From: Fuscibacter oryzae
GTDB lineage: Bacteria; Pseudomonadota; Alphaproteobacteria; Rhodobacterales; Rhodobacteraceae
DNA: 64,000 nucleotides
NCBI RefSeq assembly: GCF_016765795.1
Contig: NZ_JAESVP010000001.1
Coordinates: 186,001-250,000 of the forward strand
Reading direction: 5' to 3'
The notes below the pieces were generated by a model that worked only from the letters and a program-made list of their open reading frames with translations, was not told where the DNA came from and made no database searches. The position numbers and the translations under genes are program-made. The stretch's first letter is position 1. Every line of letters starts with the position of its first letter. Positions 43,478-52,165 of the stretch are shown here, piece by piece.

Positions 43478-44401
43478 ATGACCGTGGATCTGATCATTGC
43501 CGCGCTGATGACCGTCGTGGGCCTGACCACCCCCATCCTGCTGGCCGGATTGGGAGAGTTGGTCACCGAAAAGGCGGGTGTCCTGAACCTTGGGGTCGAA
43601 GGGATGATGCTTATGGGTGCCATCAGCGGCTTTGCCGTGACGGTGTTCACCTTCAACCCCTGGCTGGGCGTTCTGGGCGCGGCCTTTGGCGGCGCGGCCA
43701 GCTCGATGCTGTTTGCGGTGCTGGTTTTGCAACTCAACTCCAATCAGGTGGCGACCGGGCTGGCGCTGACCATATTCGGCACCGGGCTGTCGTCGCTGAT
43801 CGGGCTGTCCTTCGTGGGGCGGATCGTGCCGCCCTTCACCTCGCCCTTCCCCGCAGCGCTGTCGCGCCACCCCTATTGGGAAGTGATTTTCGGCTATTCG
43901 CCCATCGTCTATTTCGCGGTTCTGATGGTCCCGCTGACGGCGTGGTTCCTGCACCGCACCCGTGCGGGCCTGATCCTGCGCGCGGTGGGGGAAAACGACC
44001 ATTCGGCCCATTCCATCGGCTATTCGGTGGTGGGCGTGCGTTATGCGGCAATTGCCTTTGGCGGGGCGATGGCGGGCATTGGCGGGGCCTATTTCAGCAT
44101 GGTCATCACGCCGATGTGGGCCGAGAAAATGACCGCAGGCCGTGGTTGGATCGCGCTGGCGCTGGTGGTCTTTGCCGGTTGGCGCACCGGGCGGCTGCTG
44201 GCCGGGGCCTATTTCTTCGGCATCCTTATGGCGTTGGAGCTTTATGCCAAGGCCGCCGGATTTTCCTTCATGCCGTCGCAGTTCTGGGCGGCGATGCCCT
44301 ATCTGATGACCGTTGTTGCACTGACCATCATCTCGGCCCGTGGCACGCAAGGCGCCAATGCGCCCGCCTGCCTTGGCAAGCCCTTCCTACCCTCAACCTA
44401 A
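43478..44401 (+). CDS. BMP-type nucleoside/purine ABC transporter permease 2
   Basis: The start ATG 43478 lies two bases after the previous stop, with GGGAGAG just upstream. This 307-residue permease (NupQ/YufQ-like) has PILLAGLGELVTEKAGVLNLGVEGMMLMGA near its N-terminus and AVGENDHSAHSIGYSVVGVRY in the cytoplasmic loop. It completes the membrane channel. Confidence 0.88.
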   Translation: MTVDLIIAALMTVVGLTTPILLAGLGELVTEKAGVLNLGVEGMMLMGAISGFAVTVFTFNPWLGVLGAAFGGAASSMLFAVLVLQLNSNQVATGLALTIFGTGLSSLIGLSFVGRIVPPFTSPFPAALSRHPYWEVIFGYSPIVYFAVLMVPLTAWFLHRTRAGLILRAVGENDHSAHSIGYSVVGVRYAAIAFGGAMAGIGGAYFSMVITPMWAEKMTAGRGWIALALVVFAGWRTGRLLAGAYFFGILMALELYAKAAGFSFMPSQFWAAMPYLMTVVALTIISARGTQGANAPACLGKPFLPST

Positions 44402-44422
44402 AAAACCAACAGGAGAGTAATC

Positions 44423-45505
44423 ATGGCAAATGTTTCCCGCCGCGCGTTGATGAAGGGGGTCGGTGCCGCCGCCACCCTGTCGATGATCGCGCAGATGGCC
44501 AAAGCCGAAGGCAAGGTGAAGGTCGGTTTCATCTTCCTTGGCCCCATCGGCGACTATGGCTGGACCTGGGCCCACAACAAGGGCCGCGAGGCGATTGACG
44601 CCGCTTTGGGCGACAAGGTCGAAACCGTCTATGTCGAGAATGTCGCCGAAGACGCCTCGGCCATTCCGCTGATCCGCGACCTTGCCAATCAGGGCTGCAA
44701 GCTGATCTTCACCTGCTCTTACGGTTACATGGACCAGACCATTCAGGTCGCCTCCGAATTCCCCGATGTGAAGTTCGAACATTGCACCGGGTTCAAGCGG
44801 GCGGACAACGTCTCGACCTACAATTCGAAATTCCACGAAGGCCGCGCCGTTCTGGGCACCATCGCAGGCAAGATGTCGAAATCGGGCGTGCTGGGGTATC
44901 TCGGCTCCTACAAGGTGCCAGAGGTGGTTCTGGGCGTGAACGCCTTCTGCCTTGCCGCGCAAAAGCAGAACCCCGATGCCAAGGTAAAGCTGGTGATGAT
45001 CGATTCGTGGTTCGATCCGCCGAAAGAGGCTGCGGCCACTGACACGCTGATCAACTTGGGTTGCGATGTCGTCACCACCCACACCGACAGCCCCGCCGCG
45101 CTGCAAATTCTGGAACAAAAAGGGCTTTATGGCTTTGGTCAGGGCGCGGACATGTCGTCTTTTGCACCGAACGCCCATCTGACCGCGATCGAAGACATCT
45201 GGGGCCCCTATTACGTTCAGCGCGCGCAAGCCATCGTCGATAGCACTTGGAAGTCGGAAGACACCTGGGATGGCATGAAGGAAGGCACCGTCGTGATCTC
45301 GCCCTACAACAAGGCGGTTCCGGCGGATGTAGCGGCGCTGGCCGATGCGGTTCAGGCCGGTTGGAAAGACGGCACCTATGACATCTTCAAAGGTCCGATC
45401 TACGATCAGGACGGCAACCTGAAGGTCAAGGAAGGCGAGACGATGACGCTGGCCGATCTGGCCGTGATCGACTGGTTCGTCAAAGGCGTCGAAAGCGCCG
45501 CCTGA
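44423..45505 (+). CDS. BMP family substrate-binding protein with Tat signal
   Basis: This 360-residue BMP/PnrA-type periplasmic protein has a twin-arginine signal (SRRALMKGVGAAATLS), starting at ATG 44423 after AGGAGAG. Conserved parts are VGFIFLGPIGDYGWTWAHNKGREA, FTCSYGYMDQT, STYNSKFHEGRAVLGTIAGKMSKSG and SYKVPEVVLGVNAF. The family binds nucleosides, purines or related compounds. It is encoded last in the transporter operon and followed by a strong terminator. Proximity to xdhABC, codA and the deaminase supports a purine or nucleobase ligand. Confidence 0.88.
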   Translation: MANVSRRALMKGVGAAATLSMIAQMAKAEGKVKVGFIFLGPIGDYGWTWAHNKGREAIDAALGDKVETVYVENVAEDASAIPLIRDLANQGCKLIFTCSYGYMDQTIQVASEFPDVKFEHCTGFKRADNVSTYNSKFHEGRAVLGTIAGKMSKSGVLGYLGSYKVPEVVLGVNAFCLAAQKQNPDAKVKLVMIDSWFDPPKEAAATDTLINLGCDVVTTHTDSPAALQILEQKGLYGFGQGADMSSFAPNAHLTAIEDIWGPYYVQRAQAIVDSTWKSEDTWDGMKEGTVVISPYNKAVPADVAALADAVQAGWKDGTYDIFKGPIYDQDGNLKVKEGETMTLADLAVIDWFVKGVESAA

Positions 45506-45524
45506 CCCCGGTCTTGCGTGACCG

Positions 45525-45550
45525 AAAGGGCGGGCCAAGGCCCGCCCTTT
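45525..45550 (+). terminator. Intrinsic terminator of the BMP-type transporter operon
   Basis: AAAGGGCGGGC (45525-45535) and GCCCGCCCTTT (45540-45550) form a perfect 11-bp stem with a CAAG loop, followed by another T and CATTT. It begins 20 bp after the binding-protein stop. Confidence 0.9.
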
Positions 45551-45577
45551 TCATTTGGGGTTGCGGCATTTTCACCA

Positions 45578-45606
45578 TATACATTAACATATTTGAATAT
45601 ATACTA
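45578..45606. promoter_or_regulatory. AT-rich operator-like site upstream of the sulfide:quinone reductase
   Basis: An AT-rich block contains the inverted repeat ATATT-TG-AATAT (45589-45600). Such AT-rich sites in front of sulfide-oxidation genes are bound by ArsR-family persulfide sensors (BigR, SqrR) in alphaproteobacteria. The gene start lies 29 bp beyond, so a repressor here would block transcription. No ArsR gene is in the window. The assignment is inferred from position and composition. Confidence 0.5.
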
Positions 45607-45634
45607 CTGACGCACACCGGAGGGAGGAACGGGA

Positions 45635-46921
45635 ATGGCGCATGTGGTGGTATTGGGGGCGGGCCTGGGCGGGTCGATCATGGCCTATGAGTTGCGCGAC
45701 CAGTTGCGCAGCGAAGACAGGATCACGGTGGTGACGAAAGAGCCGAAGTATCACTTCGTGCCGTCAAACCCCTGGATCGCGGTCGGCTGGCGGCAACGAG
45801 AGGAGATCACCGTCGACCTGGCCCCGGTGATGGCGAAAAAGGGCATCGACTTCAAAGCCGTGGCCGCCGAGCGGGTCATGCCAGAGGAAAACCGCATCGC
45901 GCTGGCCGATGGCACCTCGGTTTCCTATGATTATCTGGTGATCGCCACCGGCCCCGAACTGGCCTTTGACGAGATCGAGGGCTTTGGCCCCCATGGCGGC
46001 CACACCCAGTCGGTCTGCCATATCGACCATGCGGAACAGGCACGCGGGGTGTTTGAAAAGCTGTTGAAAAACCCCGGTCCGGTGATCATCGGCGCGGCAC
46101 AGGGCGCAAGCTGTTTTGGTCCGGCCTATGAATTCCTGTTCATCCTGGAAACCGCGCTGCGGCGTGCCAAGATCCGCGACAAGGTGCCGATGACCTTCGT
46201 CACCGCCGAACCCTATGTCGGCCACCTTGGCCTTGATGGTGTGGGCGACACCAAGGGCCTTCTGGAATCCGAAATGCGCGCCAAGCACATCAAATGGATC
46301 ACCTCGGCCCGTGTGCAAAAGGTGGAAGAGGGCAAGATGTGGGTTGAAGAGGTGGCCGATGACGGCACCGTCAAGGCCACGCGCGAGATGCCCTTTGCCT
46401 TTTCGATGATGCTGCCCGCCTTTCGCGGCATTCCGGCGGTGCGCGGCATCGACGGCCTGTCAAACCCGCGCGGCTTTACCATTGTCGACAACCACCAGCA
46501 GAACCCGAAGTATCGCAATATCTTTGCCGTCGGGGTCTGCGTGTCGATCCCGCCGATGGCCCCTACCCCGGTGCCCTGCGGCGTGCCCAAGACAGGGTTC
46601 ATGATCGAATCCATGGTCACGGCCACTGCCCACAACATCGGCAATATCGTGCGCGGCAAGGAACCTGATCGCGTCGGCACCTGGAACGCGATCTGTCTGG
46701 CCGACTTCGGCGACGGGGGCGTGGCTTTCGTGGCCCAGCCGCAAATTCCGCCGCGCAACGTCAACTGGTCGTCCAGCGGCAAATGGGTGCATCTGGCCAA
46801 GGTCGGGTTTGAGAAATACTTCCTGCGCAAATTGCGCAAGGGCACCTCGGAACCGTTCTACGAGGCCTTCGCGCTGAAAACCCTTGGCATCGACAAGTTG
46901 AAAGCCACGACAGAAGGCTAA
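45635..46921 (+). CDS. sqr: Sulfide:quinone oxidoreductase
   Basis: This 428-residue membrane-associated flavoprotein oxidises sulfide to sulfane sulfur and passes electrons to quinone. The N-terminal FAD motif is VVVLGAGLGGSIMAYEL. The three catalytic cysteines fall at Cys128 (SVCHID), Cys160 (GASCFGPAYE) and Cys354 (NAICLADFGD), almost the same numbering as Acidithiobacillus ferrooxidans SQR (128, 160, 356). The PKTGFMIESMV segment and the C-terminal amphipathic region GFEKYFLRKLRKG, likely the membrane contact, are present. A strong GGAGGGAGG ribosome-binding site precedes ATG 45635. It is transcribed alone between two terminators and an AT-rich operator. Confidence 0.9.
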   Translation: MAHVVVLGAGLGGSIMAYELRDQLRSEDRITVVTKEPKYHFVPSNPWIAVGWRQREEITVDLAPVMAKKGIDFKAVAAERVMPEENRIALADGTSVSYDYLVIATGPELAFDEIEGFGPHGGHTQSVCHIDHAEQARGVFEKLLKNPGPVIIGAAQGASCFGPAYEFLFILETALRRAKIRDKVPMTFVTAEPYVGHLGLDGVGDTKGLLESEMRAKHIKWITSARVQKVEEGKMWVEEVADDGTVKATREMPFAFSMMLPAFRGIPAVRGIDGLSNPRGFTIVDNHQQNPKYRNIFAVGVCVSIPPMAPTPVPCGVPKTGFMIESMVTATAHNIGNIVRGKEPDRVGTWNAICLADFGDGGVAFVAQPQIPPRNVNWSSSGKWVHLAKVGFEKYFLRKLRKGTSEPFYEAFALKTLGIDKLKATTEG

Positions 46922-46929
46922 CGGGGCGA

Positions 46930-46965
46930 AGCCTGCGCGCGACGGGCCTGCGTCGCGCGCAGGCT
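46930..46965. terminator. Terminator-like hairpin after sqr
   Basis: AGCCTGCGCGCGACG (46930-46944) pairs perfectly with CGTCGCGCGCAGGCT (46951-46965), giving a 15-bp stem and six-base loop. It begins 9 bp after the sqr stop. No T-run follows, so termination may be partial or factor-assisted. Confidence 0.7.
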
Positions 46966-47029
46966 GGCATCTCGGGGGCAGGCATGACAGTCTGCGCCCG
47001 ATCCTAGCCTTGCCTGACGGAAAGACCCA

Positions 47030-48103
47030 ATGACCTACGATTTCCTGATCATCGGCGGTGGCATCGCCGGTGTTTCCGCCGCCGCCCGCCTCGCCCCCCT
47101 TGGCCGCGTTTTGGTGCTGGAGGGCGAGGCCCATCTGGCCCACCACGCCTCGGGCCGGTCGGCGGCGCTTTATGAGCCGAACTATGGCCTGCGTCCGGTG
47201 GTCGAACTGTCGCTGGCCTCGTCCGATCATTTTCACGGCGCGGGTGACCTTCTCAGCCCCCGTGGCCTGATGATCCTTGGCAAACCCGGCGAGGATGCCG
47301 CCTTTGCCGCCGACATCGCCGCGATGGACCTGCCCCGCATCGAGATGGATCAGGCCCGCGCCATGGTGCCGATTCTGAACCCAGAAATTGTCACCATGGC
47401 CGCCTTTGGCGATCACGCCTGGGACATTGACACCGACCTGCTGATCCAGCGCTTTGCACGCGAGGCAAAGGCGAATGGTGACATTCTGACAAATGCCCGC
47501 GTCACCGCCATCCGGCGCGACGGCGGGCTGTGGCATGTCACCTCTGGCGCGGGCGAACATTCTGCGCGGGTGCTTATCAACGCGGCTGGGGCCTGGGTTG
47601 ACCAGATAGCCACCATGGCCGGGGTAAAACCGCTGGGCTTTACGCCCAACCGCCGGTCAATGGCGCGCATCCCGGCACCGGGCGGCCATGATGTCAGCAA
47701 ATGGCCGATGATGTTCGGCGTGGGCGAAACCTGGTATGCCAAGCCCGATGCCGGCGCGCTGATCGTCAGCCCGGCCGAGGAAGACCCGCAAGAGCCGCAT
47801 GACGCCTGGGCCGATGACATGGTTCTGGCCGAAGGCCTTGCGCGGTATGAGGAAATGGTGACCGAACCCGTCACTCGCCTCATCTCCAACTGGGCGGGCC
47901 TGCGCACCTTTGCCCCCGACCGCGTGCTGGTGATCGGGCACGATACTGCGGTGCCCGATTTCTTTTGGCTGGCCGGTCAGGGCGGCTACGGCTTTCAAAC
48001 CTCGCCCGCCGCCAGCCTGCTGGCCGCCGACCTTATCGCGGGCCGCACGCCTGCACTGGCCGCCGATGTCGTGGCCAGCCTGTCGCCCGCGCGCCTCGGC
48101 TGA
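47030..48103 (+). CDS. DAO-family FAD-dependent oxidoreductase
   Basis: This 357-residue flavoprotein of the D-amino-acid oxidase/glycine oxidase family has GGGIAGVSAAARLA (9-22) and the HHASGRSAALYEPNYG segment near 41-56. A C-terminal FFWLAGQGGYGFQTSPA FAD-contact motif is present. Members oxidise amines or D-amino acids, or act as D-2-hydroxyacid dehydrogenases. It starts at ATG 47030, after GGAAAGACC. No partner gene indicates the substrate. Confidence 0.8.
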   Translation: MTYDFLIIGGGIAGVSAAARLAPLGRVLVLEGEAHLAHHASGRSAALYEPNYGLRPVVELSLASSDHFHGAGDLLSPRGLMILGKPGEDAAFAADIAAMDLPRIEMDQARAMVPILNPEIVTMAAFGDHAWDIDTDLLIQRFAREAKANGDILTNARVTAIRRDGGLWHVTSGAGEHSARVLINAAGAWVDQIATMAGVKPLGFTPNRRSMARIPAPGGHDVSKWPMMFGVGETWYAKPDAGALIVSPAEEDPQEPHDAWADDMVLAEGLARYEEMVTEPVTRLISNWAGLRTFAPDRVLVIGHDTAVPDFFWLAGQGGYGFQTSPAASLLAADLIAGRTPALAADVVASLSPARLG

Positions 48104-48174
48104 CCATCGGCAAGAAACGCCAACCGCCTCTCGGCGCCTGATGACATCGGGCGCCGGTTTTGCGACGATGGCAC

Positions 48175-48975
48175 ATGATCCGCATCGCCCCTGCCATCAC
48201 CGCCCTCGCCCTGATCCTCACCCTGTCCGCCTGCGGCTCCCGCGCGCCGCGGGCCCCTGTGGAGGAGCCGTCCAGAGTTTCCATCACCTCGGCCAATTTC
48301 ACCGATGCAAGCCCGGTCGAATGGTCGGGCACCGCCCCCACCGATCACCCGGTCCATGGCATCGACCTGTCGGTCTGGAACGGCCAGATCGACTGGCAGC
48401 AGGCGCGCGCCAATGGTGTGAACTTTGCCTTTCTTAAGGCGACCGAGGGCGGCGACCGCGTTGACGCCGCCTTTGACGCCAACTGGCGGGCTGCGGCCCA
48501 AGCGGGTGTGCAACGCGGGGCCTATCACTTCTTTTACCACTGCCGTGCCGCCTCGGAGCAGGCCGACTGGTATATCCGCCACGTCCCGCGCAGTGCAGGC
48601 GCGCTGCCCCCCGTGCTGGATATGGAATGGAACCACCAATCCCCCACCTGCCCCGGCAAGCGCCCCAAGTCCGAGGTGCAGGCCGATGCCCGCACTTTCA
48701 TTTCAGCCCTGACCCGGCATTACGGCAAGCGCCCGATCCTTTACACCACCGTTGATTTCTATGAGGAAAATCAACTTTGGGAAATCTCGGGTGTCGATTT
48801 CTGGCTGCGCTCGGTCAAGGAACACCCGTCCGACCGTTATCCCGGCCAACACTGGACCTTCTGGCAATATTCCGGCACCGGCCTTGTGCCCGGCATTAAC
48901 GGCAAGGTCGATCTGAACGCCTTTTCCGGCAGCCGCGCCCAATGGCAGGCCTGGCTGGCCCGCGCCACCGGATAA
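48175..48975 (+). CDS. GH25 family lysozyme-like lipoprotein
   Basis: The start ATG 48175 is preferred over a TTG at 48160. The 266-residue product has a lipoprotein signal ending in LSAC (Cys20), so it should be anchored in the outer or inner membrane. The GH25 muramidase domain follows: GIDLSVWNGQIDWQQ with the first Asp, AFLKATEGG, and VLDMEWN with the catalytic Asp/Glu pair. The domain ends with WQYSGTGLVPGINGKVDLN. It is likely involved in peptidoglycan turnover. Bacterial chromosomal GH25 lipoproteins are common in Rhodobacteraceae. Confidence 0.87.
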   Translation: MIRIAPAITALALILTLSACGSRAPRAPVEEPSRVSITSANFTDASPVEWSGTAPTDHPVHGIDLSVWNGQIDWQQARANGVNFAFLKATEGGDRVDAAFDANWRAAAQAGVQRGAYHFFYHCRAASEQADWYIRHVPRSAGALPPVLDMEWNHQSPTCPGKRPKSEVQADARTFISALTRHYGKRPILYTTVDFYEENQLWEISGVDFWLRSVKEHPSDRYPGQHWTFWQYSGTGLVPGINGKVDLNAFSGSRAQWQAWLARATG

Positions 48976-49002
48976 GAAAAGGCGAGCCTGACGGCCCGCC
49001 TT

Positions 49003-49052
49003 CCCCTTCACCAAATATCCTCTGGGGGTCCGGGGGGCGAAGCGCCCCCGGC
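49003..49052 (+). repeat. Dispersed palindromic repeat, copy 3
   Basis: CCCCTTCACC, AAATATCCTCTGGGGGT and the hairpin CCGGGGGGCG-AA-GCGCCCCCGG lie between the convergent lysozyme and dehydrogenase genes. The position suits a bidirectional terminator. Confidence 0.72.
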
Positions 49053-49061
49053 CTTGGCAGG

Positions 49062-51560
49062 TCAGCCATCCACCCGGATCTTGACGTTCTTGGGGTCGAA
49101 GGGGCTGTCCTCAACCACCTCGGCATCCCATTCCTTCAGCAGCATCTTGACCTTCAGCTTGGTGCCCACCTCGGCCAGTTCCGGCGAGACATAGCCCATG
49201 CCGATCTGCTTGCCAAAGGCCACCGAATAGCCGCCCGAGGTCAGACGGCCAACCTTGACGCCATCCTTCAGCAGAGCCTCTTTGCCCCACGGGTCGGTAT
49301 CATCCGGCCCGTCGATCAGCACGGTCACGCATTTGGAACGAATGCCGGTGGCCAGCATCGCCTCTTTGCCCTGAAAATCCTTGTTCAGGTCAACGAAACG
49401 GTCCAGCGCGGCCTCCAGCGGCGTAGCATCGCGACCCAACTCGTTGCCAAAGGCGCGGTAGCTTTTTTCCTGACGCAGCCAGTTCTGCGCACGGGCACCA
49501 ACCAGCTTCATCCCGTGCTTTTCGCCCGCTTTCAGAAGCTGTTCCCAGAGGTTGCGCTGCATCTCGATCGGGTGGTGCAGTTCCCAGCCCAACTCGCCGG
49601 TATAGGCCACGCGGATCGCGTTGACCGGCACCATGCCCAGTTCGATCCGGCGGGCCGACAGCCAGGGGAAGCGCTTGTTCGACAGCGCGGTTTCCGGCTC
49701 GGCGTCGCGGATCAGTTCGGCCAGGATCTTGCGGCTGTTCGGACCGGCGATGGCGAACACGCCCCATTGGGTCGTGACATCGTTGATCTCGATATGGCCG
49801 AACTTCGGCGCCATATCCTCGGCGCATTTGCGAAGGTAATCGGCGTCGTAATCGGTCCAGGCCCCGGCGCTGACAAGGTAATAGTCATTCTCGCCATTGC
49901 GGACGATGGTGTATTCCGTCCGCGTCGTGCCCGCAGGGGTCAGCGCATAGGTCAGGTTGATGCGGCCCACCTTGGGCAGCGCGTTGCAGGTGAACCAGTC
50001 GAGGAACGCCGTCGCCCCCGCCCCGCGCACGGTGTGCTTGGTAAAAGCGGTGGCGTCGATCAGACCGGCGGTCTCGCGGATCGCCTTGGCCTCTTCCACC
50101 GCATATTGCCACCAAGCGCCGCGACGGAAGCTGCGGGCGTTATGGTCGAAATCTTCCGGCGCGTCCTTGGGGCCGTAATAGATCGGGCGTTCCCAGCCGT
50201 TCACCTGACCGAATTGCGCGCCCAGCGCCTTTTGCTTGTCGTAGACCGGGGCGGTGCGCAGCGGGCGGGCCGCTTCGCGCTCTTCATCCGGGTGGTGCAG
50301 GATGAAGACATGCTCATAGCATTCCTCGTTCTTCTTCACCGCATATTCGGTGGTCATCCAGTTGCCGTAACGCTTGGGGTCAAGCGAAGCCATGTCGATC
50401 TCGGCCTCGCCTTGCGTCATCAGCTGGGCCAGATAGTAACCCGTGCCACCGGCAGCCGTGATGCCAAAGCTGAAGCCTTCGGCCAGCCACATGTTGCGCA
50501 GGCCGGGCGCCGGGCCCACCAGCGGGTTGCCGTCGGGGGTATAGCAGATCGGGCCGTTGAAATCGTCCTTCAGGCCCACGGTTTCCGAGGTCGGAATCCG
50601 GTGGATCATGCTCATGTACTCCGCCTCGATCCGCTCCAGATCCAGCGGGAACAGGTCGGCGCGGAACGATTCCGGCACGCCATAGGCGAAACGGGCAGGC
50701 GCGTTGCGCTCATACGGGCCAAGGATCCAGCCGCCACGCTCTTCGCGCACATACCATTTGGCATCGGCATCGCGCAGCACCGGGTGTTCGGCGTTGCCCG
50801 CCTTGCGCCAGGCCACCAGCGCGGGGTCCGGCTCGGTCACGATATACTGGTGTTCCACCGGAATGGCGGGGGTGCGGATGCCCAACAGCTTGGCGGTGCG
50901 CTGCGCGTGGTTGCCGGTCGCGGTCACCACATGCTCGGCATGGATTTCGTATTTCTCGTCCGTCGGAACAAGGTTGCCGCCGACATCGGCCATGCGGGTG
51001 ACCGAAACGATCCACTCGCTGCCGGTCCAACGATAGGCATCGACCTGAATCTTGCGCTCGATCGTGGCACCCAGCTGGCGGGCGCCCTTGGCCATGGCCT
51101 GCGTCACGTCGGCGGGGTTGATGTAACCGTCCTGCGGGTGGAACAGCGCACCCTTCAGGTCTTCGGTCCGCACCAACGGCCAGCGTTCCTTGATCTGCGC
51201 GGGCGTCAGGAATTCGTGATAGACCCCGGCCGTTTCGGCGACCGAGGAATAGAGCATGAATTCGTCCATCCGGGCATCGGTCTGCGCCATGCGCAGGTTG
51301 CCGCAGATGGAAAAGCCCGCGTTCAGGCCGGTCTCCGCCTCAAGGCTCTTATAGAATTCCACCGAGTATTTGTGGATGTGGGTTGTCGCATAGCTCATGT
51401 TGAACAGCGGCAACAGGCCTGCGGCGTGCCAGGTGGACCCCGCCGTCAGCTCGTCGCGCTCGACTTGCAAGACATCCCAGCCCGCCTTGGCCAGATGATA
51501 GGTGATGCCGGTGCCAACGGCACCCCCGCCGACGACCAGGGCTTTGACATGGGTTTTCAT
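49062..51560 (-). CDS. Dimethylglycine/sarcosine dehydrogenase-like flavoprotein with GcvT domain
   Basis: The start ATG 51560-51558 (MKTHVKALVVGGG) follows GGAG; an open extension to 51788 has no family resemblance. The 832-residue product has an N-terminal DAO-type FAD domain (GGGAVG, 11-16) and the STWHAAGLLPLFN motif. In that motif, His45 corresponds to the His that carries covalent FAD in mitochondrial DMGDH. A C-terminal aminomethyltransferase (GcvT) half follows, with ELGWELHHPIEMQRNLWE and GKEAMLA. It probably demethylates dimethylglycine or sarcosine and transfers the one-carbon unit to tetrahydrofolate. It is transcribed alone. Confidence 0.85.
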   Translation of the reverse strand: MKTHVKALVVGGGAVGTGITYHLAKAGWDVLQVERDELTAGSTWHAAGLLPLFNMSYATTHIHKYSVEFYKSLEAETGLNAGFSICGNLRMAQTDARMDEFMLYSSVAETAGVYHEFLTPAQIKERWPLVRTEDLKGALFHPQDGYINPADVTQAMAKGARQLGATIERKIQVDAYRWTGSEWIVSVTRMADVGGNLVPTDEKYEIHAEHVVTATGNHAQRTAKLLGIRTPAIPVEHQYIVTEPDPALVAWRKAGNAEHPVLRDADAKWYVREERGGWILGPYERNAPARFAYGVPESFRADLFPLDLERIEAEYMSMIHRIPTSETVGLKDDFNGPICYTPDGNPLVGPAPGLRNMWLAEGFSFGITAAGGTGYYLAQLMTQGEAEIDMASLDPKRYGNWMTTEYAVKKNEECYEHVFILHHPDEEREAARPLRTAPVYDKQKALGAQFGQVNGWERPIYYGPKDAPEDFDHNARSFRRGAWWQYAVEEAKAIRETAGLIDATAFTKHTVRGAGATAFLDWFTCNALPKVGRINLTYALTPAGTTRTEYTIVRNGENDYYLVSAGAWTDYDADYLRKCAEDMAPKFGHIEINDVTTQWGVFAIAGPNSRKILAELIRDAEPETALSNKRFPWLSARRIELGMVPVNAIRVAYTGELGWELHHPIEMQRNLWEQLLKAGEKHGMKLVGARAQNWLRQEKSYRAFGNELGRDATPLEAALDRFVDLNKDFQGKEAMLATGIRSKCVTVLIDGPDDTDPWGKEALLKDGVKVGRLTSGGYSVAFGKQIGMGYVSPELAEVGTKLKVKMLLKEWDAEVVEDSPFDPKNVKIRVDG

Positions 51561-51730
51561 GAACGCGACTCCGCGAGAATGGGTTTCATCCATAGATGCC
51601 GCATGGCCCGGTTTTTTGCGACGGCGCGCCGACATGTAACAGCGAAAAACGACATGCCTGCCGGAAAGCGGCATCACCGCGGCATCACGGACACTTGACC
51701 AGCCACAAGCGCGGGGCGAAAAACACCGAG

Positions 51731-52126
51731 ATGAGCGTTCAAACCGCCCTTGGCCGCCTGCGGGCGGCACTGATGCTCTTGCCCGCACTATTGGCGCTGG
51801 CGGTGCTTGCGCTGGTGCCGGTGGGGGTCATGCCCGCACAGGATTCGTCGGGTGGCATCGTTATGGTGATCTGTTCCGGCGATGGCCCGGTCAGCATGAC
51901 CTTCAACCCCGCCACCGGCGAGGTGACGCCGGCCAAGCCAACCCCGGCCAAGCCCGGCTGTGATTGGACGATGGCGCAGTTCATCAGCGATCTCGGCCAG
52001 CCTGTCGCGCTGCCCCTGCCCGCCTTTGGCACCCGGCGCGCCGCGCCGGCGCTGGCCGCTGACCTGTGGCGCCCGGCGCATGATCCGCGCGGCCTTCAGG
52101 CCCGCGGCCCCCCTTCTGTGATCTGA
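51731..52126 (+). CDS. Small exported/membrane protein, DUF2946-like
   Basis: This 131-residue protein starts at ATG 51731 (MSVQTALGRLRAALML). A long hydrophobic N-terminus (about 10-36) acts as a signal anchor. The rest holds IVMVICSGDG (Cys near 48), a lysine/proline repeat TPAKPTPAKPGCDW (second Cys near 76), and a proline-rich tail. The ICSGDG-MxFNP pattern resembles DUF2946 proteins found beside PepSY or copper/heme genes. It is followed 39 bp later by a PepSY-TM gene. The function is unknown, and metal-related redox is a guess from its neighbour. Confidence 0.6.
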   Translation: MSVQTALGRLRAALMLLPALLALAVLALVPVGVMPAQDSSGGIVMVICSGDGPVSMTFNPATGEVTPAKPTPAKPGCDWTMAQFISDLGQPVALPLPAFGTRRAAPALAADLWRPAHDPRGLQARGPPSVI

Positions 52127-52165
52127 TTTCCCCAAAATTCCGAAATCAATCTCAGGAGTCCTTCG

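Noticed and set aside
48942-51698. A 918-codon open frame on the plus strand opposite the dimethylglycine dehydrogenase gene
   Set aside because: It is antisense to a gene with clear FAD and GcvT motifs and has no recognisable domains. Long antisense frames are expected in GC-rich DNA with strong third-position bias.
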